A stretch of DNA of 64,000 nucleotides from Chitinophaga terrae (ex Kim and Jung 2007) (GTDB taxonomy: Bacteria > Bacteroidota > Bacteroidia > Chitinophagales > Chitinophagaceae). Made by a program: the position numbers and the translations under genes. The stretch is taken from contig NZ_FNRL01000007.1 of the NCBI RefSeq assembly GCF_900107795.1, forward strand, positions 95,033 to 159,032, in the 5' to 3' direction. Positions 1-8,220 of this stretch are shown here, piece after piece (the first letter of the stretch is position 1; each line of letters begins with the position of its first letter). The notes beneath the pieces are model-generated. The model was not told the DNA's origin, did not search any database, and saw only the letters and a program-made list of their open reading frames with translations.

Positions 1-605
1 TAAGAAGTACTGAAAAGGTATGGACAGCCACTTTCCAGGAAAACAACAAAACCTATGAAGCACCTGGAATGGTTTTATTTGAAAAAGGAACCACTTCCGG
101 ATGCGGGTTCGCTGAATCGGCTATGGGACCATTTTACTGCCCGGCCGACCAGAAAGTGTACCTGGATGTTTCCTTCTTTACGGAGCTGGAACAACAGTTC
201 GGGGTAAAAGGAGATTTCGCGAAAGCCTATGTGATCGCCCACGAAGTGGGGCATCATGTACAGAACCTGTTGGGCATCAGCCGCAAGGTACAGGCTATGC
301 GAAGCAGGTTAAGTGAAAAAGAATATAATAAACTGTCGGTAATGCTGGAATTGCAGGCCGATTTCCTGGCGGGAGTATGGGCTAATAAGGCCAATCGCAT
401 ACTCGAACCGGGAGATATAGAATCGGGTTTAAATGCAGCCAGCGCCGTCGGCGACGACAGGCTGCAACAAGCCAGCACAGGCCAGGTTGTGCCGGATGCC
501 TTCACGCATGGCACTTCCGCCCAGCGCATGTCATGGTTCAAGAAAGGCTTCGAGACCGGCGACGTCTCCCAGGGCGATACGGGTATCGGCCTCGGCACGT
601 GGTAG
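1..605 (+). CDS. Neutral zinc metallopeptidase, YpfJ family (5' end outside window)
   Basis: The reading frame is open from base 3, so the start lies upstream of the window; the ATG at 69 is internal, and the residues before it (KVWTATFQ) fit the family. What remains is the catalytic domain: HEVGHH at about 240-257 is the HExxH zinc site, and ELQADF further on matches the conserved ELQAD segment that supplies the third ligand in the YpfJ/Zn_peptidase family (PF04228). Family members are membrane-anchored peptidases of unknown substrate, normally about 280-300 residues, so roughly 80-100 residues are missing here. The gene ends 5 bp before the first long palindrome and converges with pncB. Confidence 0.88.
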   Translation, partial: RSTEKVWTATFQENNKTYEAPGMVLFEKGTTSGCGFAESAMGPFYCPADQKVYLDVSFFTELEQQFGVKGDFAKAYVIAHEVGHHVQNLLGISRKVQAMRSRLSEKEYNKLSVMLELQADFLAGVWANKANRILEPGDIESGLNAASAVGDDRLQQASTGQVVPDAFTHGTSAQRMSWFKKGFETGDVSQGDTGIGLGTW

Positions 606-610
606 GGGGT

Positions 611-808
611 CACGCAGAGCTTTTCTCGCAAAGAGGCAAAAGGAGCAAAGAGCGCAAAGAAATATTGATTGTAGCGGATATTAGAGAAGCAAAGGATCAA
701 AGATTGTGTTTTATAACTAATCTTTGATCCTTTGCTTCTTCTTTTCCCTTAAAAAATTTCTTTGCGCTCTTTGCTCCTTTTGCCTCTTTGCGAGAAAAGC
801 TCTGCGTG
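611..808. repeat. Long dispersed palindrome, copy A
   Basis: A perfect 53-bp inverted repeat has its left arm at 611-663 (starting CACGCAGAGC) and right arm at 756-808. Inside is a second perfect 21-bp inverted repeat (685-705 and 719-739) around a 13-nt loop, so the whole segment can fold into one long hairpin. The arms are built from GCAAAG-type units. The apex carries AATCTTTGATCCTTTG, related to the apex of the other three copies in this window. It lies between convergent genes: the peptidase stops at 605 and pncB stops at 813. It encodes no plausible protein. A role as bidirectional terminator is inferred. Confidence 0.9.
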
Positions 809-812
809 AAAA

Positions 813-1982
813 TTAAACGATGTCGAGCATCTCCCGGGCAAGGGTGATCATTTTGGGGTCGCCCGTGTATTTGCCGCTGGTGTCTGAGAGTTTGACGACT
901 TCCGTCCAGCGGGGCGCATTTTCGGGGAGCGCTTCATACATTTTAATAACGATGTTCATAGCGGGCTGCCCTACGTCGTTCGTGAAGTCAGTTCCGATGC
1001 CGAACGACATGCCTATCCTCCCTTTGCAATGCTCTGCTATATGCGCCACTTTTTCGTAGTCCAGGCCATCAGAGAAGATGATGGTTTTGCTCAGAGGATC
1101 GATTCCCATTTTCTTGTAATGGGTGATGGTCTTTTCTGCAAAGATGATGGGATCGCCGCTGTCGTGCCGTACGCCGTCAAACAATTTGGCGAACTTCTTA
1201 TCGAATTGTTCGAAAAATACGGTGCTGGTGTAGGTGTCGGATAACGCAATACCCAGGTCGCCCCGGTAGATCTGCACCCAGTTTTCAAGGCCCAGCATAT
1301 TAGCCATTTTGAAACCGTATTTGGCGGCATGGAACATGAACCACTCGTGGGCATGAGTACCTACAGGCTTAACGCCGTTCTGCATAGACAGGTAAATATT
1401 GCTGCTCCCGATAAAGGAACCGGTGCCATATTGTTTGAGGGTTTGAACAACCAGGCGATGAACATCCAATGAGTAACGCCGTCTTGTTCCGAATTCGGCT
1501 ACAGTAACTCCCAGCTCTTTATACTTTTCTATTTTCTCGCGGGTGATCCGGATAACCTCTTCATCGCCCACCCGCTGTTCGCCTGTTAGCCGGTAGTACA
1601 ATTCGCAGATCAGCGACATTAAAGGAACTTCCCAGAGGATGGTCCTGTACCAGTAGCCGCTGGTCAGTACTTCCACGTCGTTGCCATGTTGCGAGATATA
1701 TACTTCAGACGGGTCGTACCTATAACCCTGGAGAAAGTCCAGGTAAGTAGGATCCAGGTAAGGGCAGGTGATGGCCAGGTATTCTTTTTCTTCGGCTGTC
1801 AATTGTAAATGCCTCATATCGTTCACCGCTGCTTTCAGCGCTTCAGCAAAGCCGGGAGGGAAGGCATGCTTCCCGCGGTTAATGAAGGTATACCTTGCAC
1901 GGGCCTTCGGAAACAGCTTGATGACAGCATGCTGCATGGTGAACTTGTAAAAATCGTTGTCTAAGATACTGGTAAGGATCAT
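813..1982 (-). CDS. pncB: Nicotinate phosphoribosyltransferase
   Basis: Cytoplasmic enzyme that makes nicotinate mononucleotide from nicotinate and PRPP with ATP hydrolysis (EC 6.3.4.21), the first step of the Preiss-Handler NAD salvage route. The 389-residue length is normal for the PncB class. The N-terminus LDNDFYKFTMQ is the family hallmark, GTHAHEW near residue 208 holds the phosphorylated-histidine region, and VRHDSGDP at 271-278 is the phosphoribosyl-binding loop. The start at 1982 gives the standard N-terminus. It is a single gene, convergent with the preceding peptidase and divergent from the MarR gene. NAD supply connects loosely with the ADP-ribose gene group at 42-44 kb, but there is no physical link. 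Confidence 0.96.
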   Translation of the reverse strand: MILTSILDNDFYKFTMQHAVIKLFPKARARYTFINRGKHAFPPGFAEALKAAVNDMRHLQLTAEEKEYLAITCPYLDPTYLDFLQGYRYDPSEVYISQHGNDVEVLTSGYWYRTILWEVPLMSLICELYYRLTGEQRVGDEEVIRITREKIEKYKELGVTVAEFGTRRRYSLDVHRLVVQTLKQYGTGSFIGSSNIYLSMQNGVKPVGTHAHEWFMFHAAKYGFKMANMLGLENWVQIYRGDLGIALSDTYTSTVFFEQFDKKFAKLFDGVRHDSGDPIIFAEKTITHYKKMGIDPLSKTIIFSDGLDYEKVAHIAEHCKGRIGMSFGIGTDFTNDVGQPAMNIVIKMYEALPENAPRWTEVVKLSDTSGKYTGDPKMITLAREMLDIV

Positions 1983-2335
1983 ACAAAAAATTTATAGTTT
2001 GGCGCCACAAGTGTTTACCGTATTCGGCATCCGGATCATGCCCAATGCGATCAGTTTAAGCCCCCTGAAGATAAGCATCAGTCTTAATCATCAGCAAAAA
2101 ATATCTATTGCCATGGATAGCCTCTACATGAAAGACAATATGCATAGCAGGCCAACCACCCCTAAAAACTGAATATATGCGTCCCGGGTTGGTGGCCGGA
2201 GACAGTCTATTGGTTGTGTTGTAGCCATTGTGTTAAGTTATGTTTTTAAAACAAACCTGGGATTAGTTATGTTTACCGGAAGTTGATTGAAAGATCAATG
2301 CCGCTTTTGAATTAGCATAATATTTTAACCAATCT
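1983..2335. other. Intergenic region between divergent pncB and MarR gene
   Basis: A 353-bp divergent spacer without a convincing gene. A 71-codon frame runs from 1957 to 2172 on the plus strand but starts inside pncB, has no family resemblance, and is treated as noise. The right half is AT-rich and holds the short repeats annotated separately at 2236-2274; promoters for both flanking genes must lie here. Confidence 0.6.
2236..2274. promoter_or_regulatory. Possible MarR operator: direct repeat AGTTATGTTT and palindrome
   Basis: AGTTATGTTT occurs twice (2236-2245 and 2265-2274), 29 bp apart. The first overlaps the odd-centred palindrome TGTTTTTAAAACA at 2241-2253. Both lie 60-100 bp upstream of the MarR gene. 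Autoregulation through nearby inverted repeats is usual for MarR proteins; assigning this site is inference. Confidence 0.25.
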
Positions 2336-2788
2336 ATGAAAAATTCCGACATCAGCGAACGACTGAGAATTAACATTGCCAGCACGGTTATACGAATCCA
2401 TACAGCCTACAGGTTAAGGTTATTACAGGTATTTATGCAGGCAGGTATTGATATCACTCCTGACATGTATTTTGTTTTAAAGCATTTATGGGCAAAAGAT
2501 AACGGGAGCAGGCAGCAGAACCTGGCCGATAAAACGGGTAAAGATAAAGCCAGCCTTACAAAATTGCTTGAAAACTTAGAGAAAAGAGGATTGGTGAACA
2601 GGAAAACAGATGAAAGGGATAAACGGAGCAAAAGGGTATGGCTGACAACTACAGGGCGCAAGCTGAAAGAAAAAGTTTACCCGTTGGCGTTATCGGTGGT
2701 AGAGCTGACGGAACAGGGAGTTGGGCATGCTGACCTGCAACAGGCGCAATCAATCCTGGAAACAGTTTACAATAATATCAAACGTTGA
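2336..2788 (+). CDS. MarR family transcriptional regulator
   Basis: A 150-residue DNA-binding protein. The winged helix-turn-helix spans about residues 45-105: the helix pair contains QNLADKTGKDKASLTKLLEN, followed by LEKRGLVNRK and a basic wing (DERDKRSKRVWLT), the usual MarR layout. Flanking helices would form the dimer interface. It is followed 27 bp later by a DinB-family gene and then a PAP2 phosphatase on the same strand, so the three may be co-transcribed. MarR proteins often respond to phenolic or oxidising compounds; the ligand here is unknown. A different MarR gene lies at 44456-44887. Confidence 0.9.
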   Translation: MKNSDISERLRINIASTVIRIHTAYRLRLLQVFMQAGIDITPDMYFVLKHLWAKDNGSRQQNLADKTGKDKASLTKLLENLEKRGLVNRKTDERDKRSKRVWLTTTGRKLKEKVYPLALSVVELTEQGVGHADLQQAQSILETVYNNIKR

Positions 2789-2815
2789 CAGCCGCTTTTT
2801 CATTAACTTTAGCCT

Positions 2816-3259
2816 ATGCTAACAGGAACATTTATCAGTTTATATGAGCGGGATCTCAGTAAGCTGGAGGAAGAAATTACGGCGTATGAAAATGCCGGAG
2901 ATATCTGGAAAGTAGTGCCGGGGATCAATAACAGCGCAGGCAACCTCGTTTTGCATTGTTGCGGTAACCTGCAGCATTTTATCGGCGCGGTACTTGGGAA
3001 TTCAGGTTATGTAAGGAACCGCGACCTTGAGTTCAGCAACAAGGATGTACCGGTTGAGGAGCTGCTACAGCTTATTGGCAATACCAGGAGAGTGGTATTA
3101 ACTACTATTGCGGCATTAACACAGGAGGACCTGGAAAAGGAATTCCCGCTGGTTATGTTTAACACCAGGATGCCAACCGGCGAGGTGCTTATTTACCTCA
3201 TCAGCCATTTGAATTATCACCTCGGGCAGGTGAATTATCACCGTCGTATTTTAGGCTGA
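2816..3259 (+). CDS. DinB superfamily protein (DUF1572-like)
   Basis: A 147-residue four-helix-bundle protein of the DinB/YfiT superfamily. Visible candidate metal ligands are His47 (or His54) in LVLHCCGNLQH and the C-terminal pair His131 and His135 in SHLNYHLGQ, the spacing typical of the superfamily's three-histidine metal site. Some relatives act as thiol-dependent S-transferases (bacillithiol or mycothiol type), but no specific reaction can be assigned from sequence. It sits 27 bp after the MarR gene and 7 bp before the PAP2 gene, suggesting one transcript. The start at 2816 is the only early ATG in frame. Confidence 0.75.
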   Translation: MLTGTFISLYERDLSKLEEEITAYENAGDIWKVVPGINNSAGNLVLHCCGNLQHFIGAVLGNSGYVRNRDLEFSNKDVPVEELLQLIGNTRRVVLTTIAALTQEDLEKEFPLVMFNTRMPTGEVLIYLISHLNYHLGQVNYHRRILG

Positions 3260-3266
3260 TCGTGGT

Positions 3267-3911
3267 ATGAAGAAATTCGTTAACAGTTTTCTGCGTGTAT
3301 ACAAGGAAGTGAAGGTCTTGTTATGGCCATTATTGGGCATACTGGCGGCGCTTTTATACTGGCGGTTGATGGTAGACAGGCCTACCGTTTACCTGCAGAT
3401 CAACAGGCTTCATACAGCATGGGGCGACAGGTTTTTCCCGCTGGCAACTCACCTGGGAAGCGTTTCCGCCGCCGTGCTGATATCCTTGCTGCTGGTATTG
3501 ATAAGACGACAGATGGGGTTTGTGATGGCCACGGCCTATATGTTCACAGCAGTAATAAGCTTTACACTTAAATTCCTGGTTGGTTATCCGCGTCCTTACA
3601 GGTATTTCTTTGACCGGCTGCACGACCTGTACCTGGTGCCGGGAGTGGAAGTATTGGACAACCTCAGGAGCTTCCCATCGGGGCATAGCATCTGTGCTTT
3701 TACAGCGGCAACTGTGCTTTCGTACTATGCCCGGAATAAGAAGTTTGCTTTGCTTTACCTGTTTTTAGCTTTGCTGGTGGCTTATTCCAGGATGTATTTA
3801 AACCAGCATTTCCTGGAAGATGTATCAGCAGGAGCGGTTGTTGGTGTTTTCTTTACCATGGTTTGGCTGAGTTTTTTCGGAGAAGAAAAAAAGACGCCCC
3901 GTCTAGGATAA
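3267..3911 (+). CDS. PAP2 family membrane phosphatase
   Basis: A 214-residue integral membrane phosphatase of the phosphatidic acid phosphatase type 2 superfamily, which dephosphorylates lipid phosphates such as undecaprenyl pyrophosphate or phosphatidate. All three catalytic motifs are intact: Lys102 with Arg109-Pro110 (KFLVGYPRP), PSGH at 137-140, and Ser174-Arg175 with His181 and Asp185 (SRMYLNQHFLED). About five or six hydrophobic segments surround them. It is the third gene of the MarR-DinB group. Its last 9 bp overlap the end of the convergent broken gene at 3903-4417. A second, secreted-type PAP2 protein lies at 4934-5779. Substrate not assignable. Confidence 0.9.
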   Translation: MKKFVNSFLRVYKEVKVLLWPLLGILAALLYWRLMVDRPTVYLQINRLHTAWGDRFFPLATHLGSVSAAVLISLLLVLIRRQMGFVMATAYMFTAVISFTLKFLVGYPRPYRYFFDRLHDLYLVPGVEVLDNLRSFPSGHSICAFTAATVLSYYARNKKFALLYLFLALLVAYSRMYLNQHFLEDVSAGAVVGVFFTMVWLSFFGEEKKTPRLG

Positions 3912-4417
3912 CAGATCATTTTTCTCTTCCATTTCTTTGATCAGCGCCGACTGGTGCTGATGTTGCAGGAGTGAACCGGGTGGGGGAGCCTGTTCATTTT
4001 TTTGTGGTTTTACATACCAGTCGGGTATCGGAACATATCTTGCCCACAGTATTTCATAGCCGATGTAGATCTGGTATTTACCATCTTTTACATGATCGGA
4101 ATGCCCTAATCTTCTTTCTTCGCCAGGGGCAAGGTTTTCCAGCAACCTGGCCTGGCGGGTAGTGCCCATGTTGGTAGTGATGATCTGGTTCACAGCTACT
4201 GTTACGAACCGGTTTGGAGACAGGTTCTTTACGCTACGCAGGTATCTGGCTGCACTGAAAGCGCTGTTGATACGCCTACAATTCTGACTGCTTTTATCGC
4301 GTCTTCGCCGGGAACAGGCCTGTGTTTTTTCTCTTTGAACAGGTAGCCCTGGTTTCGTATAGTCCTGAAGTATAGGTACCACAGCATGAAGAATAAATAC
4401 CGGTACAAGCATTTCAA
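3903..4417 (-). pseudogene. Small conserved-looking gene broken by a frameshift
   Basis: Two overlapping minus-strand frames look like halves of one gene. Frame one starts at the ATG at 4417 (MKCLYRYLFFMLWYLYFRT), has a hydrophobic start and reads sensibly to about 4265, but stops at 4229. Frame two reads sensibly from about 4265 (FSAARYLRSVKNLSPNRF) to the stop at 3903. Its upstream part is Cys/Arg-rich and unlike protein. Loss of one base around 4250-4290 would explain the pair; the joined product would be about 170 residues. The second half includes TTRQARLLENLAPGEERRLG. Family not recognised. It could also be a sequencing error. Confidence 0.5.
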
Positions 4418-4933
4418 ATGGTTTTATAAGAGAGGGATGGAATGAAACATGAAGTCTTACGGTTTTGAAGGATATCTTTATAGTGGGCTAATTACTTCTT
4501 TAGTGTCATTTTGATAATACTAATCTAACGTGTTCCAGGCAGAGGATTGTAAATCGCATGTTAAATAGACTGATGTTAAAATAACCCCTAAAATGCGTTT
4601 ACGGGATAAAGTCAATAATTTTTTCCCACATTAACAAATAGATCACAAATTTTTCCAGCAGAATCCTGCAACTTTGCTTCATCGATCGAGCAAGGTGTTT
4701 GTAGCCAAAGTCAGCTTTAGAGGTTAACCCCCAAATACTTAAATATTGATAATTTTTCTTGTTTTATAATGTGGAATGGCTATTTACACCTGGTGTATAT
4801 AGGATGTTCTGACGTTAAGTTATCAAGCAATAAGTTGATAATTTGTAGGGGTAAAGGGATGGCGCCAGGTGCCAGACCTGTTGCATACTGTTATACTATA
4901 AATGCATGGAAGTCCTGTTGCCGGGTAAGCGAT
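4418..4933. other. Gene-poor spacer
   Basis: About 516 bp without a supported gene. A 62-codon plus-strand frame at 4769-4957 is Cys-rich, runs into the end of the PAP2 gene and is judged noise. The only symmetry noted is TTATCAA (4820-4826) facing TTGATAA (4835-4841), a weak stem-loop without a T-run. It may carry the 3' end of the PAP2 transcript and the promoter of the broken gene. Confidence 0.5.
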
Positions 4934-5779
4934 TTAATTGCCCGGGAACAGGGTTAATGTGAGTCCTACGCTTTTAAACTGGGGATTATAGGAAGGCATG
5001 ATTATTTTGCTGGCGCCGGAAGAGTTGCCAGACTTGAAAAGTTTACGCTGTATCCATGGGTAAGCCCAGTAGGCAGCTTTAGTGCTCAGGATACCTAAAC
5101 CAGCTCCCGCCACTACATCGCTTAACCAGTGTTTATTGTTATACATACGCAGTGCGCCGGTTGTTGCTGCCGCAATGTAACCGGTCATACCTATCCAAGG
5201 CGATACGTCTTTATATTCCTGCCACATGAATTCAGCTGCTGCAAACGCAGTTGCCGTATGTCCTGAGGGGAACGACAGCCAGTCCTGTTGGTTAGGGCGT
5301 TGCTCGTTTGTCCAGTTTTTGATGCCTACCACGGCTCCTGATGTCAACAAGGCCGACATGCCCAGGAGGATAGACCTGTCCCTGAGGTTATGTTTTCCCT
5401 TTACGCCAGCCATATTCAGGATATATACTGCCGCTACCGGGGCCACCTGCAGGTAGTTGTCGATCTTGGTGCGGGGACGAAAATCTGTGTTGTTAGGGAT
5501 CTCTTTGAACCAACCTTTGGTATGATGGTTTACATCCCGGAGGGTAGGATTGTTGAGTGCATAGAAGCCATAACCCACCATGGCGGCAGGTACCAATACG
5601 CCTGTAAGCGTACATTCCAGGCTTTCTGTCCTGGTCAGCTGCTTAAATTGTTCTTTATTGATCTGGTAACTTGAATCCTTTGCAGGCTTTATAGAATCAG
5701 CTGCCTGGGCAAGTACGGTTGAAAAAGAGCAGGAAACAAAGCTGTAGGCCAATCCCGCGACATATATCATTTTCTTCAT
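4934..5779 (-). CDS. Exported PAP2 superfamily phosphatase
   Basis: A 281-residue protein with an N-terminal signal peptide ending near AQA (residues 24-26), so the catalytic part is in the periplasm or envelope. PAP2 motifs are complete: Lys154 with Arg161-Pro162 (NEQRPN), PSGH at 171-174, and Arg211 with His217 and Asp221 (RMYNNKHWLSD). Such proteins act as lipid phosphatases or as soluble acid phosphatases. A minus-strand -7 box TATATTTG (RC of 5800-5807) lies about 20 bp before the ATG, suggesting its own promoter although the FUSC-like gene is only 62 bp upstream. It is not closely similar in length or layout to the PAP2 protein at 3267-3911. Confidence 0.9.
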   Translation of the reverse strand: MKKMIYVAGLAYSFVSCSFSTVLAQAADSIKPAKDSSYQINKEQFKQLTRTESLECTLTGVLVPAAMVGYGFYALNNPTLRDVNHHTKGWFKEIPNNTDFRPRTKIDNYLQVAPVAAVYILNMAGVKGKHNLRDRSILLGMSALLTSGAVVGIKNWTNEQRPNQQDWLSFPSGHTATAFAAAEFMWQEYKDVSPWIGMTGYIAAATTGALRMYNNKHWLSDVVAGAGLGILSTKAAYWAYPWIQRKLFKSGNSSGASKIIMPSYNPQFKSVGLTLTLFPGN

Positions 5780-5841
5780 GCATCAACTCCTTCAGTTTTC
5801 AAATATAAAATAAAAATTCTGAAGAAATTCTGGAGTTGCCA

Positions 5842-6357
5842 TTATTCGCCGCCTTTATCCATGGGACGGGGTAAAATAATCTCCGCCGCCTGGCTGGCGT
5901 ACTTATTATGAAAAATAAATGTAATAAGTAGTCCTAATAAACATCCCACCAGTACAGATAACACCCTTTCCACCGCCGTATCCCAAAGATGAGAGCCCGC
6001 TTCATGGGTCATCACAATAATTGTTGCCGCCAGCGCGGTGCGGGTAGCCGGTTCCAGCCGGAGCAAATTACAAAGGAGCACAGTGATCATCACAGCTATA
6101 GACATCATTACTATCATATTCGGGTGAATAAGGATCAACAGGAAACCCGAAATGGCGCCAATGATATTAGCCTTAATACGTGTAACCGCCAACGTTACCG
6201 CATCCGAACCATCCGGCGATAATACCAGCATAACAGATATCAAAACCCAGACAACGTTATCATAATTGAATAGAAATGAAAGGCCCAGTACGGCCAGTAC
6301 GCCGGTAACACATTTGGCTGCATAGATCAGCACCCTTTTTATCCTTTGTTTATCCAT
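5842..6357 (-). CDS. FUSC-like / aromatic acid exporter family membrane protein
   Basis: A 171-residue inner-membrane protein with about five or six hydrophobic segments and two Arg/Lys-flanked loops (TRIKANIIGA, LLRLEPATRTALAA), matching the FUSC/ArAE-type membrane domain seen in aromatic-acid efflux proteins. Only the membrane half is present; larger relatives have two such units plus cytoplasmic domains. The start MDKQRIKRV at 6357 is preferred over an in-frame ATG at 6387, because the extra ten residues would be encoded by the arm of palindrome B. Substrate unknown. It is followed by the PAP2 gene on the same strand. Confidence 0.7.
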   Translation of the reverse strand: MDKQRIKRVLIYAAKCVTGVLAVLGLSFLFNYDNVVWVLISVMLVLSPDGSDAVTLAVTRIKANIIGAISGFLLILIHPNMIVMMSIAVMITVLLCNLLRLEPATRTALAATIIVMTHEAGSHLWDTAVERVLSVLVGCLLGLLITFIFHNKYASQAAEIILPRPMDKGGE

Positions 6358-6377
6358 AGCTCCACAATGATAGCGTA

Positions 6378-6612
6378 TTTCACGCAAAGGGGCAAAGTTG
6401 GCAAAGAGACATAAGATTTTTTATAAGGGACATAAGTTTTTTTTAAGAAAAGGCATAAGTTTTTTAAGTAGAAGAAAGAAAAATAAAGAGCGGAGATTAT
6501 GTAATAGGTATTACACAATCTTCGCTCTTTGCCCTCTTAATATTCTTAAAAAACTTATGTCCCTTATAAAAAATCTTATGTCTCTTTGCCAACTTTGCCC
6601 CTTTGCGTGAAA
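6378..6612. repeat. Long dispersed palindrome, copy B
   Basis: A perfect 59-bp inverted repeat: left arm 6378-6436, beginning TTTCACGCAAAGGGGC, and right arm 6554-6612, ending CCCTTTGCGTGAAA. Pairing continues inward after a 2-nt length difference in an A/T run. An inner imperfect stem (AAGAGCGGAGATTATGTAAT against ATTACACAATCTTCGCTCTT) closes the apex. The right outer flank repeats the terminal unit once more (TTTTGCGTGAAA at about 6616-6627). Unlike the other three copies it separates two genes on the same strand, immediately after the stop of the S10 peptidase gene and 20 bp upstream of the FUSC-like start. Confidence 0.9.
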
Positions 6613-6627
6613 CACTTTTGCGTGAAA

Positions 6628-8160
6628 TCAATACTTGGCGGGCTGCCCCGGCTTCGGAATGGATTTACGGATAAATTCGCGGATATCTTCGTTGCCTTTG
6701 CTCAGGTCATCTTTGCGGAGGTACATCATATGGCCGCTGCGGTAACCTTTCCAGGAAAGACGGTCTTTTAACCTGCCACCGGGATCCAGCTGCCACATGC
6801 TGTATTTGGCGTTGAAATAGTCGCAGGCGCCGTCATAATAGCCAGATTGGATCATGACATGCAACCAGGGGTTGGCTGCCATTGCCTGGCGCAGGTTTTC
6901 TCCTGTATTATCGTTATTCCTGTCCCACGGATGCACAGGGCCGAACATCATATATTTAAGGTCGGTATCAAATTTCAGTTCTTCCCGCAGGTAGATATTA
7001 ATGGCGGGAGTAAAGGCATGAAGCCAGCTGGTGAGTTCGGCGTTGTAATCGGGGCTGTCGCCGGCGTCTTCCCGGTCTATTCCTTTGTACCGGGAGTCGA
7101 GGCGGCCTACGGTATATCCTTTATCTCTCAATAACTCTTTCCAGTAGAATTGCGGTGGTACTTTCAGGTTATGTTGCAGGATCACTTTCTCTGAAAGCCC
7201 AGAATAGCGCGACATCCGGGCTGCCATGGCTTTCCGTTTCTGATCGTCGAGGAAGCCGCCCTGGCTGATAGCTGGTATCAGTTCATTGATGGTGAATTGT
7301 TCCACTTCCGGAAGGAAGTCTGTCAGGTCTTTCGATTGCAGGTCCTGCGCCAAGGCATGATGGTACCATGCAGTAGCGGAATAGTAGGGTAACATCAACG
7401 CGGCGTCAACAGGTCCGTTCCTGGAGATGCCCAGCTCTGTTGGCGAAACGAGGATCACCCCGTTCAGGTACATCCATTGAGCGTTCTGCAATTCCAGCGC
7501 CAGTCCTGAAACGCGGGTTGTTCCATAGCTTTCGCCTATCAGGTATTTGGGAGAAGCCCAGCGGTTATGCCGGGATACAAAGGTATTGATCCATTCGGCC
7601 AGGTACTTGATATCAGCGTTCACACCGAAGAAATTTTCCCTGGCGGCGTCTTTGGCTAACACCCTTGAGAAACCCGTATTAGCCGGGTCTACATACAATA
7701 TATCGGCTATGTCGAGGATGGAGTGCGGATTTTCGTGTATACCGTAAGGTTGTACCGGGTAGCCTTCGTCGTCTATGTTAAGCAAACGGGGACCGGTGTA
7801 GGCAATCTGCATCCAGACGGAGGGAGTGCCTGGACCGCCGTTAAAGGAGATCACCAAAGGCCTGGTACTACGGTCTTTAACATCGGTCCTTTCATAATAA
7901 GTATAAAAAAGACCTGCCATTACTTTCCCGTCTGCATCCCAAACGGGCTGAGTACCGGTAATGGCCCGGTAGGGGACTTTTTGACCATTGATCGTTACAT
8001 CATGAGAGGTAATAACAGTGGTATCAGGATTCAAAGTAACAGACCTGGCGGGAGGTAGATCTGATGGGTTATTAGCTGTAGCGGGCCTTTTGTTCTGCGC
8101 CTGGGCGGAAAACAGGCTGAAAGCTGCAATGATGCAGGATAGTGTCGCATAAGTCTTCAT
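6628..8160 (-). CDS. Secreted S10 family serine carboxypeptidase-like protein
   Basis: A 510-residue alpha/beta-hydrolase of peptidase family S10 with a signal peptide ending at AQA (residues 19-21). The family's oxyanion signature FNGGPG is at 106-111 and the nucleophile motif GESYGT at 209-214 (Ser211). An Asp in the YYDGACDYF segment and the His of GHMMY (His477) complete the expected Ser-Asp-His triad. S10 enzymes remove C-terminal residues, usually at acidic pH; bacterial members are secreted or periplasmic with unknown substrates. The gene follows the AraC gene by 60 bp on the same strand and ends 16 bp from palindrome B. Confidence 0.88.
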   Translation of the reverse strand: MKTYATLSCIIAAFSLFSAQAQNKRPATANNPSDLPPARSVTLNPDTTVITSHDVTINGQKVPYRAITGTQPVWDADGKVMAGLFYTYYERTDVKDRSTRPLVISFNGGPGTPSVWMQIAYTGPRLLNIDDEGYPVQPYGIHENPHSILDIADILYVDPANTGFSRVLAKDAARENFFGVNADIKYLAEWINTFVSRHNRWASPKYLIGESYGTTRVSGLALELQNAQWMYLNGVILVSPTELGISRNGPVDAALMLPYYSATAWYHHALAQDLQSKDLTDFLPEVEQFTINELIPAISQGGFLDDQKRKAMAARMSRYSGLSEKVILQHNLKVPPQFYWKELLRDKGYTVGRLDSRYKGIDREDAGDSPDYNAELTSWLHAFTPAINIYLREELKFDTDLKYMMFGPVHPWDRNNDNTGENLRQAMAANPWLHVMIQSGYYDGACDYFNAKYSMWQLDPGGRLKDRLSWKGYRSGHMMYLRKDDLSKGNEDIREFIRKSIPKPGQPAKY

Positions 8161-8220
8161 TGTGCTGATTTAGATTTTTGCTGTAGGGACTAATTTGCAA
8201 AATCTTTCTCATAAATTCTA

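Noticed and set aside
1957..2172. 71-codon plus-strand frame as a small gene
   Set aside because: It begins antisense within the pncB start, has no recognisable domain and no clear start signal.
4769..4957. 62-codon Cys-containing plus-strand frame
   Set aside because: Composition looks random and it runs antisense into the PAP2 gene end.
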